DNA of 64,000 bases from Candidatus Defluviilinea gracilis (lineage in GTDB: Bacteria > Chloroflexota > Anaerolineae > Anaerolineales > Villigracilaceae): positions 62,001 to 126,000 of the forward strand of contig JADJWS010000001.1 in assembly GCA_016716235.1 (NCBI GenBank). Direction: 5' to 3'. Numbering within the stretch: position 1 is the first letter of the stretch; each line of letters opens with the position of its first letter. The notes under the pieces are model-generated. The model had not been told where the DNA came from. It ran no database searches and was given only the letters and a program-made list of their open reading frames with translations. Positions 58,001 through 64,000 of the stretch are shown here, piece by piece. Both the position numbers and the translations under genes were made by a program.

Positions 58001-61000
58001 ATCATCTCGTTGAATAACGCGCTATCTTCGACAGCCACGGTCAACCCGAGGCGGCGTTCGGTGTCCGGGAATCCTTTCGCCGCCGCAACAGTGAGTTTGT
58101 CCCTTTCTCTTAGCCACAGCGCGGCGGTATCATAAGGAATAACCGGTTCGAGTTGATTGAGAAGCGAGGCAACCAGCTCGTTGCGTTGCAAACTTGAGGC
58201 AAGAGAGGTGGCGGCGTCGGTCAGCGCTCCGAGTTGCGCGGCGCGTTCCTGGGTGGTGCGCACCAGCCGAACGTTTTGGAGAGACAGCCCCACTTGTTGA
58301 GAGAGCGAGAGAAGCAGGGCTTCATCTTCCGGGGTGAAAGCCGCAGGCGTGTTGAAATTATCCAACACAAGAACTCCCACAGGCTGATCGCCGGATTGGA
58401 CCGGGATAAACAGGCTGGATACCGGCAAACGCCCACCGGTCGCCTGTCGATAAAGCAACTGGCTCTCCGTGGAGAATAAATAGTCCCGCGTGAATTGGAT
58501 TTCATCCACTCGCAGCGCCTTGCGCGACTCAAACACCTGCCCCGGAAGAGATTCGCCTGGGTGATAGAGAATGCGCTTCATCGAGTCGTTATCGGCATAG
58601 CCAGAAACGGCATGCGGGTATAGTTGATTCGTTTGCTCATCCCAAACGAGTACCACACCGGCATGCGCCGCCGGCAGGGCTCGGCGCGCGCTATCCAACA
58701 GCGCGCGGACGATGCGATCCGAATCTAAACCGCGCAATTGGCGGCTGAAATCGAGGAGCAGGTTCACCTCTTGCAGGCGTTTGCGCGTTTCGTTGAGCAG
58801 GGAAATGTTTTGAAGAATGACCGAGGTTTGCCGCGCGATCTGGTTATATACTTGCCGGTCCTCGCCTGTGAAGGCTGGCATCGGTTCGCGGCTAATCGCC
58901 AACATGGCGGCAACCGTTCGCTTGTCGATCTTGATCGGGAGGCAAATTGCGGATTTCGCCTGCAACGCGGTGAGCAAAGGCGTTTCGCGCCACTCGATGT
59001 TTTCATCGACATTGGGAATTAAAATCGTTTCGCCGGTTTGCAGGCAGGCGCGAAGCGGGTTTCGTTGTCCGAACAACGCTTCTGGATTTGTGGAGCGTGT
59101 CACATTCCCAAGCACCGCCATCAGCCGCGGACCTTCGTTCGCCGACTCGGCGATCATGGCGACAGACATGCTCAACTGCGTGAGGGTCTCGCGCCCCAAT
59201 GCCTGAAGGGCAGAGGAAGCGTCAAGTTGCCGGCTAACAGACTCGGTAATCGCCAACCCGGCGCGCACGCGCTGTCCGCGATGGTCCAGGTTGTGGATGG
59301 CGATGGTTTGATCGAGGTCTTTGCGCAGGAGGATGGGAAGGTCTTTTTGCGTCAGGTTGATGAAGCGTTCCTGACGATCGAGCCCAGACTTGAGCGAGTC
59401 TACTTTGTTGCGTAGTTCGGTAAATCGTCCATAGTTGAGAATGGCAATGGATGCCTGAGCCGCAAAGACCTCCAGGGCTTCGATCGCGGCGCGATCGGGC
59501 CGCAGACCGTTGCGCGGCGAGTCAACGCTGATGATGCCCAACGTGTTTCCTGTTTCATCTTCGAGAGGCACGATCAAAAGGTCATCAGGGTCCCAGGCGC
59601 TTGGGGATCGCTCCGCGCCTGAGGCGGGGTTTACGGTTACCAAGAGAACATCGCTGGGGATGATCGGCGCTTGATCGACAGGAATAAAATAAGACCGGCT
59701 GACCAGAAACTGGGGTTGTAGCATTTGCTGTAAACTGATAAGCGGTTGCCTGCGCGCCATCAGGTCGTTTAGCATTTCAGGCGTGAAGCCGACGCCGGTG
59801 ATCCGCCTCAATAACCCGCCCGGCTCGAGAACGCTGATCAGCGCTGTTTCAAACGGGGTGGCTTCGCACATGCTCACCAGGATTGCGCGAAGAGTTTGAT
59901 CAAGCGGGTTTTCGAAATTCAACCCTCCCGCCACGTCTGTCAGACGGGAAAGGGTTTCAGCGCGGCGGCGCAGAACTTCCACGCTTTCGCGTTGTTTTTG
60001 AAACCGTTCCACATTGCCGATCGCCACAGCGGCTTGCGAGGCAAGGGTCTGGGCGATTTCGAGGGAGGACGCGTCGAAGAAAGAGGGTTGTCCGGCATGC
60101 AAGTGCATTAACCCAACGGTCTTTTCCTGATTAAGCATTGGAACGATCAGCGCGGAGACAACGCCATCGTGAATGGGGATCTTCCCGTTTTCGGTGTAGT
60201 CTTCAACCAGTTGAGGCGCGCCTGTCTCGATCACCGTTTGCTCGATGTGCGGGAATGTCGAAGGGAGGGGGCAGCCGATAGTCAGCAAAACGGATGGTGG
60301 GAAGGAGGGAACGTTCGAGTCGAACAACAGGATCGTGCCGCACTCGGCGCGCGTGACCCGCAGAGCCTCGTCTCGGATCACCTCGAGCAAGGATTTGAGA
60401 TCCTGCGTCGTATTCAGTTCGCGGCTGACGCGAGCCAGCGAAGAAAGTTGTTCCACCCGGCGGCGCAAAACCTCGTCGGTTTGCATGAAGCGCGAATGAT
60501 CTTCAATTGCGTCCGCCAGTTGGCCCGCGGCGGCAAGGGCAATCTCGAGATCATAATTGCCGAAGAAATCAGTTTTTCGGCTCCCGAGAATCAATTCGCC
60601 CAGGCTTTTCTCGCGCACTGTCACGGGGACGATAAGAACCGATTCCATTTGTAATCGAGAAAACAGGGGCAGATACCCCGGAGCAATATTTCGCTCGAGG
60701 CTTAACCGCCCGGTCGAGATCGACTTCCGAGTGCCTGCCACAGTGGCGCGATAGGGAACGCCTTCAGCATGGAGCCTCAATAACGGGCTTGTTGCTTCCG
60801 TGGAAACTCCGACAACAGAGCTTTCATGTAGTTGCAAACCACCGGTCTTTTGATCTTCAAGGAATAGCGCCACCAGATCGCACCGAAGCAGGCGCGCCAA
60901 TTCATCCACAGATAATTGAACAATCTCATCCAACCCTGCGGTGGAGGTGGAGAGGTTGGCGATTCTGCGCAATCCATCGGAACGGATCGCCCGCTGACGG

Positions 61001-62472
61001 GTGCGTTCCACTAAAAAGGAGTTATGAATAATTCCCGCCGCCTGGCTGGCAACCGTCTCGATCAGGCGCAATTCCGATTCCGAGAATTCAACGGACGCCT
61101 GTTTGTGATTGGAGATTTGAACGAAACCGACAAAGTGATCGCCCGCGATCATCGGCGCCAGAACCGACTCGCGCAAACTGGCGGCTTGCGCGATCGTTTG
61201 AAGACCAAGTTCGCCCCAGGTTCGGTCATCGGCGGCATTACGCGTGGAGATCAGCCTGCCCTCTTGAATCATTTTTTCCGCCGGGCTTTCAGGCAGGATC
61301 GTTGTTCGATAAATTTCGACAATATGACGCGGCAACCCTTGAAATGGAACCTGGCCTTCAAGCGTTCGTTTGTTGGCATCGTAAAGAAGAAAACCGAGGA
61401 TATCCACGGCGAACAAGGGGGAAATGCTGTCGATCAGACGATTGATCAGGCTCAAGTAATCCTGCGTCACGCCCACAGATTGGGTCAGGTTTACCAAGCC
61501 GCTTAATTCTTTTGACCGCCTCACTTCATTCGCATATTTCCGCGCGTTGTGTATCCCGAACCCTGCCTGCGAAGAGACGAGTTGCAACAGATCGAGATCG
61601 TGTTGCCCCAGTGTGCCCGCTGTGAGATGGCCGAATTCGAGCGCGCCGATCAGTTCATTATTTGCGAATAACGGCAAGCCGATGTACGACAAGACGGGCG
61701 ACTTTTCGCCCAGTTGCGCCATCTCTGGGTTTGCAGAGCGGATGTCGGGGATAAGAATTGGAGCGCGACGCGCAACCAGCGTTTCGGTCAGCGCGCCAAA
61801 TTGCGATGTATAAGCGCGAATCGTTTTCGACGCCCCGGAGGGATCGAGGGCATAGGTGTCGAATGTTTTCCGAAGCGCGTCCCAGATCTTGATCTCCATA
61901 ACATCGGCCGGGACGAGATGCGACACATGCAATAAAATGGAATAGATCGTGTAATCCAGATCGAGGCTTTCGGTCACGCCCCTGCCAAAATCCGAGATGA
62001 TTTTCAGCATAGACGAATCGGGCAGCGCCGCATCGACGCTCGACGCCAGGCTGACGCCCCGCATGGCGATAAACATCAACGGGTATGGACCCGGCACCTG
62101 ATACGAGGTCGCCTCCACCAGCCTTCCGCCGACAGACAATCGTTTTTGCCCGTGCGTCGCGCAAAGATTGAGAAAATCTTCCGCGGGTCTTGCTTTGCGA
62201 ATCAGTTTTTCGAGTTCGGGGGGTTCGTCGGCTCGCAAGCCAAACCAATCGCGCGCAAGGTCGTTGAGATAATCCACCCGTCCGCCCGGCTGGACCGTTA
62301 CAATCGCTTCAGTTAAATTTGTGGAGGATGGAATTTCTACCGCTGGGTTAAGCGCTCCCCCCACCTGCACATTCTCCGGCAGACGGCGAAACCAGAGCGC
62401 CACCAGTACCAACAACAGCAGTACTGCGGCAATAGAGATCAACCAAAAACTTACATCGAGCCCGACAAGCAT
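55051..62472 (-). CDS. Giant multi-GAF sensor histidine kinase (2473 residues)
   Basis: One N-terminal transmembrane helix (LISIAAVLLLLVLVALWFR) anchors a cytoplasmic chain. A short PAS-like segment (about 50-130) is followed by about eleven GAF-type domains from residue 150 to 2070, separated by short helices (e.g. LPILLRKDLDQTIAIHNL). A PAS domain lies at about 2095-2195, then HisKA with the phosphorylatable His at about 2246 (ATVSHELRTPMTSI) and HATPase_c (DNGVGI, GTGLGLSIVKEL). Most of it therefore serves signal input, possibly many small ligands or partners. The 10-bp gap to the response regulator suggests a two-component pair. Confidence 0.92.
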   Translation of the reverse strand: MLVGLDVSFWLISIAAVLLLLVLVALWFRRLPENVQVGGALNPAVEIPSSTNLTEAIVTVQPGGRVDYLNDLARDWFGLRADEPPELEKLIRKARPAEDFLNLCATHGQKRLSVGGRLVEATSYQVPGPYPLMFIAMRGVSLASSVDAALPDSSMLKIISDFGRGVTESLDLDYTIYSILLHVSHLVPADVMEIKIWDALRKTFDTYALDPSGASKTIRAYTSQFGALTETLVARRAPILIPDIRSANPEMAQLGEKSPVLSYIGLPLFANNELIGALEFGHLTAGTLGQHDLDLLQLVSSQAGFGIHNARKYANEVRRSKELSGLVNLTQSVGVTQDYLSLINRLIDSISPLFAVDILGFLLYDANKRTLEGQVPFQGLPRHIVEIYRTTILPESPAEKMIQEGRLISTRNAADDRTWGELGLQTIAQAASLRESVLAPMIAGDHFVGFVQISNHKQASVEFSESELRLIETVASQAAGIIHNSFLVERTRQRAIRSDGLRRIANLSTSTAGLDEIVQLSVDELARLLRCDLVALFLEDQKTGGLQLHESSVVGVSTEATSPLLRLHAEGVPYRATVAGTRKSISTGRLSLERNIAPGYLPLFSRLQMESVLIVPVTVREKSLGELILGSRKTDFFGNYDLEIALAAAGQLADAIEDHSRFMQTDEVLRRRVEQLSSLARVSRELNTTQDLKSLLEVIRDEALRVTRAECGTILLFDSNVPSFPPSVLLTIGCPLPSTFPHIEQTVIETGAPQLVEDYTENGKIPIHDGVVSALIVPMLNQEKTVGLMHLHAGQPSFFDASSLEIAQTLASQAAVAIGNVERFQKQRESVEVLRRRAETLSRLTDVAGGLNFENPLDQTLRAILVSMCEATPFETALISVLEPGGLLRRITGVGFTPEMLNDLMARRQPLISLQQMLQPQFLVSRSYFIPVDQAPIIPSDVLLVTVNPASGAERSPSAWDPDDLLIVPLEDETGNTLGIISVDSPRNGLRPDRAAIEALEVFAAQASIAILNYGRFTELRNKVDSLKSGLDRQERFINLTQKDLPILLRKDLDQTIAIHNLDHRGQRVRAGLAITESVSRQLDASSALQALGRETLTQLSMSVAMIAESANEGPRLMAVLGNVTRSTNPEALFGQRNPLRACLQTGETILIPNVDENIEWRETPLLTALQAKSAICLPIKIDKRTVAAMLAISREPMPAFTGEDRQVYNQIARQTSVILQNISLLNETRKRLQEVNLLLDFSRQLRGLDSDRIVRALLDSARRALPAAHAGVVLVWDEQTNQLYPHAVSGYADNDSMKRILYHPGESLPGQVFESRKALRVDEIQFTRDYLFSTESQLLYRQATGGRLPVSSLFIPVQSGDQPVGVLVLDNFNTPAAFTPEDEALLLSLSQQVGLSLQNVRLVRTTQERAAQLGALTDAATSLASSLQRNELVASLLNQLEPVIPYDTAALWLRERDKLTVAAAKGFPDTERRLGLTVAVEDSALFNEMIRTGQGILVGDVRQDARFPALEAPRLSWMGMPLISKNEVIGVLALEKWQAYYYTRDHMQVGKTFSSQAAVALENARLFEESISRATELDERSERLGLLNRFSSALSGLLDEGRIFQLTAEELLAAMLTPRVSVVTFERGSAVLKYDLPRSKSKLPAKLPDAPIFHRLKESLGVFTTDAVENEADLAPLSGFLGSRTKALLILPLVSGASLRALVFVHQGESIRFSVTEMELARTLTTQASIALENARLFQATVFTAERFSILNKASYEVGASLDPEQIYTAVHKAAQQLMPVESFVISLLDAETDEIEGVYLVDGNARSPSVRLPRSEGLSGRVISTGLPLLLHGRENVEAMGAVIYGKPDVPVSILAVPMTLGGKTVGMLSAQSYQTNVYTQEDLQILSTLANQAVVAIQNGRLFKETQRLAEELELRVVDRTAQLQREQQSTETLLRILTEVSSSLDLDRALNRTLALLNDAVGAEQGTIMLVSAEDNLLHYRAGYGYLSDRVTAEGRGFTLKVGEGLAGWIVRHREPALVNDLFLDDRWVKTATTAREHRSAIAMPLLVAEDVIGVLMVYHRKPHFFNAEMLSLVKAIAGQVAVAINNARLYELIRDQAERLGSMLRREQEDASRSQAILEAVADGVLVTDPNNRISFLNQSAEDILSLESGKVIGQTLDVFGGLFGKSAASWMQTINNWSESPSSYHAGETFAEQLVLENGLIVLVHLAPVILQNDFLGTVSIFRDITHEVEVDRLKSEFVATVSHELRTPMTSIRGYVDVLLMGAAGALNENQTHFLKIVKGNTERLNILVNDLLDISRLESGRVTLSPQALDLREVAEDVIGDVLRRSQEENKPIALSLDAPKKLPYVFGDAERVRQVLANLVDNAYHYTPENGTILVQLHPSDAGGEVQVNIKDNGVGIALGDQPRVFERFYRGEHPLVLATPGTGLGLSIVKELVEMHKGRIWVQSAGLDGEGSTFSFTLPVFKN

Positions 62473-62487
62473 ATTCCGCCCGGTGTC

Positions 62488-63378
62488 TTACGCAGAATCC
62501 TGACGGCGCGCTTCTGCCGCAAGTTCGGTAATTTCGCGGATGTCCGCAAACGATTGCCCGCTCGGCGAAACGACACCCACCGATATGGTCATGAACGGCA
62601 CCTGCATCGTTGAGCCGTCTGCGACGGGGGCGTGCATAAATCCCTGCTGGCGGTCGATGAAGTTATAGTGCGTCTGCACTTCTTTATTAAAGCGTTCTTT
62701 GAGGCGGGCTTTGATGAGCGGCGCTTTTTCCTCGCGGGTGATGATAATGAAGTTATCGCCGCCCGCATGACCGATGAAATCGGTGGTTGTGCCGATTTCA
62801 TCCACCACTTCGCCGATCAGCATGGCGCTAAACCGGAGCACGTCATCGCCTGCCACAAAGCCGTACACATCTTTGAACGGCTCAAACTCATTGACGCGCG
62901 CATCGAGCAACGCCCATCCTTTTTCGCGGATGATGCGCCGTAATTGCTCCTCGATCAACCGCCCCGCCGGGAGACCCGAGCGCGGGTCGGTGAGGCTTTC
63001 ACGCTCTGCCCGGCGAATGGCGCCCTGCACGCGCAGTTTGAGCTCTTCGATGTCGAACGGCTTGGTGATGTAGTCGTCCGCGCCGAGTTCCAGCCCCTGC
63101 AGTTTGTCACTGCGCTCATCTTTCTGGGTAAGAAAAATGACGGGGATGTGACTGGTGCGCATGTTCGTGCGCAGGTTGCGACACACCTCGTAACCGTCGA
63201 TATCCGGCAGCATAATATCCAGCACGATCAAATGCGGCAGGACGTTTTTGGTCTTCTCAAGCGCATCTGAGCCGCGCACGGCAACATCGACTTCGAAATC
63301 CATGCCGGCAAAAAAGATCTTCAGCATGTTCCCAATGTCGATATCGTCTTCCACGATCAACAGGCGGGCTTTTCCCAT
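62488..63378 (-). CDS. Response regulator with degenerate GGDEF domain
   Basis: 296 residues. The receiver (residues 1-125) has Asp54 in IVLDIMLPDIDGYE and Lys in TKPFDIEELK. The GGDEF domain (about 140-285) contains AGGDNFIIIT where an active enzyme has GGD/EEF, so the metal-binding Glu is Asn. A diguanylate cyclase activity is doubtful. A c-di-GMP-binding or purely structural role is possible. GGAGGC precedes the ATG. It lies 15 bp upstream of the giant kinase, in the same direction. Confidence 0.9.
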   Translation of the reverse strand: MGKARLLIVEDDIDIGNMLKIFFAGMDFEVDVAVRGSDALEKTKNVLPHLIVLDIMLPDIDGYEVCRNLRTNMRTSHIPVIFLTQKDERSDKLQGLELGADDYITKPFDIEELKLRVQGAIRRAERESLTDPRSGLPAGRLIEEQLRRIIREKGWALLDARVNEFEPFKDVYGFVAGDDVLRFSAMLIGEVVDEIGTTTDFIGHAGGDNFIIITREEKAPLIKARLKERFNKEVQTHYNFIDRQQGFMHAPVADGSTMQVPFMTISVGVVSPSGQSFADIREITELAAEARRQDSA

Positions 63379-63393
63379 AAGCAGCCTCCAAAG

Positions 63394-64000
63394 TTACTGG
63401 CGCGCCGCGAGCAATTTGCGAACGCGTTTCGCATTGCGGCGCACGGTGTCGATATGTTCTTCAGTGACTTCCTTTTCGAACGAGCGGAACCCGCTCACAC
63501 GGAAGCCATGTTTTTTGCAGATCGCATCGATCTCTTCCACGCGTTCCCTCGTGAGGTGTTTGCCAAGCGTGTAATCCTCGAAGCGACCTTCCAATGCCAG
63601 GGCAATCGTCTCTGCCATGCAGGCGTACGCCTTGCCCGGGGGAAACCCAAAATTAAAATGGAAATCAACGGGTCCTGGCACGTCTACCATTCCTCCGTCT
63701 ATGACTAATATATCATCTCTCGCTGACGCGACCATTGCAGAAACATCACGAGGGCGCGCCACATCGCAGACCACACTGCCGGGCTGCAGGTGCTCGGGGC
63801 GGATCACATCGTGGATCGCGCTTGTCACTGTAAGGATTAATTGCGATTCTGCAAGGATATCCATCGTCAGGCTGACCACGATCTCGCTTCGACACTTCGA
63901 TTGCAGTCTGTCTCGCAACCCTTCGAGTTTTTCGCGGCTTCTGCCGACCAACACCAACCGCTCCACCTCGTCTGCCAGCAGTTCCGCGCACACACTGCCG
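63394..64000 (-). CDS. Acyl-ACP-reductase-like dehydrogenase, 5'-truncated by window edge
   Basis: NAD(P)-binding oxidoreductase fragment of about 200 residues. The frame is open to the right edge and its N-terminus lies outside. The GTG at 63991-63993 is internal. VCAELLADEVERLVLVGRSREKLEGL is a Rossmann segment. VIDGGMVDVPGPVDFHFNFG and AYACMAETIALALEGRF match the C-terminal half of long-chain acyl-ACP reductases (AAR) and their shikimate-dehydrogenase-like relatives. The Cys and other catalytic residues lie upstream of the window. The gene heads the sensor-kinase run. Confidence 0.6.
   Translation of the reverse strand, partial: GSVCAELLADEVERLVLVGRSREKLEGLRDRLQSKCRSEIVVSLTMDILAESQLILTVTSAIHDVIRPEHLQPGSVVCDVARPRDVSAMVASARDDILVIDGGMVDVPGPVDFHFNFGFPPGKAYACMAETIALALEGRFEDYTLGKHLTRERVEEIDAICKKHGFRVSGFRSFEKEVTEEHIDTVRRNAKRVRKLLAARQ

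Noticed and set aside
62488..63378. Active diguanylate cyclase
   Set aside because: The active-site loop reads GGDNF and lacks the catalytic Glu. It is listed as degenerate.

Overview
The window reads as chromosomal DNA of a heterotrophic bacterium of the phylum Chloroflexota, probably class Anaerolineae. This is inferred from gene content: a two-domain zinc alcohol dehydrogenase/MocA oxidoreductase, bactofilin, a short-type alpha-glucan phosphorylase, a G/K-type phosphofructokinase, an ECF transporter with two S subunits, a very large multi-GAF kinase, and a diterpene synthase pair of a kind known from Chloroflexota and Mycobacterium tuberculosis. There is no rRNA gene, CRISPR array or prophage. 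One tRNA gene (Glu, CTC), one TPP riboswitch and one decayed IS110-family element are present.

Layout. 1-13.6 kb: end of a polyamine synthase, a repetitive secreted propeller/Ig-like protein, a sugar-nucleotide epimerase, a 3-methyladenine glycosylase, FabI, bactofilin, the IS110 remnant, a prolyl-tRNA synthetase-like protein without an aminoacylation core, and membrane or lipoproteins. 13.6-23.3 kb (mostly minus): DUF4349 lipoprotein, two Nudix hydrolases, a PIN toxin-antitoxin pair, the two-domain oxidoreductase, an M29 aminopeptidase, a rhodanese and glycogen phosphorylase. 23.4-26.8 kb: lutA, a tyrosine phosphatase and a lutB-lutC fusion overlap, followed by tRNA-Glu. 26.8-33.7 kb: ribokinase, two nucleoside hydrolases and a complete ECF transporter (S, S, T, A, A), which together suggest nucleoside uptake and ribose salvage. 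34.5-41.9 kb: a tightly packed plus-strand run of FemAB/GNAT-like protein, isoprenylcysteine-type methyltransferase, tuberculosinol-synthase-like protein, class II diterpene cyclase, histidine kinase, response regulator and a GT87-like membrane protein. 41.9-48.5 kb: esterase, DUF4173 protein, phosphofructokinase and small or membrane proteins. 48.5-53.6 kb (minus): TPP riboswitch, thiN, thiB, thiP, thiQ and a DUF402 gene. 53.9-64 kb (minus): an acyl-ACP-reductase-like gene, a GGDEF response regulator, a 2473-residue sensor kinase, a response regulator and an alpha/beta hydrolase.

Two things stand out. First, 35.5-38.5 kb encodes homologues of both M. tuberculosis diterpene synthases (Rv3377c and Rv3378c) next to a methyltransferase, so a diterpene alcohol or methyl ether is a plausible product. 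Second, the intergenic spaces are full of short repeats: heptamer and octamer tandem repeats plus several palindromic families. Many of the same repeats lie in frame inside genes, where they encode linkers and even protein ends. The thiamine operon, lutBC and the two-domain oxidoreductase are the densest cases. The IS110 element sits inside one of the palindromic repeats.
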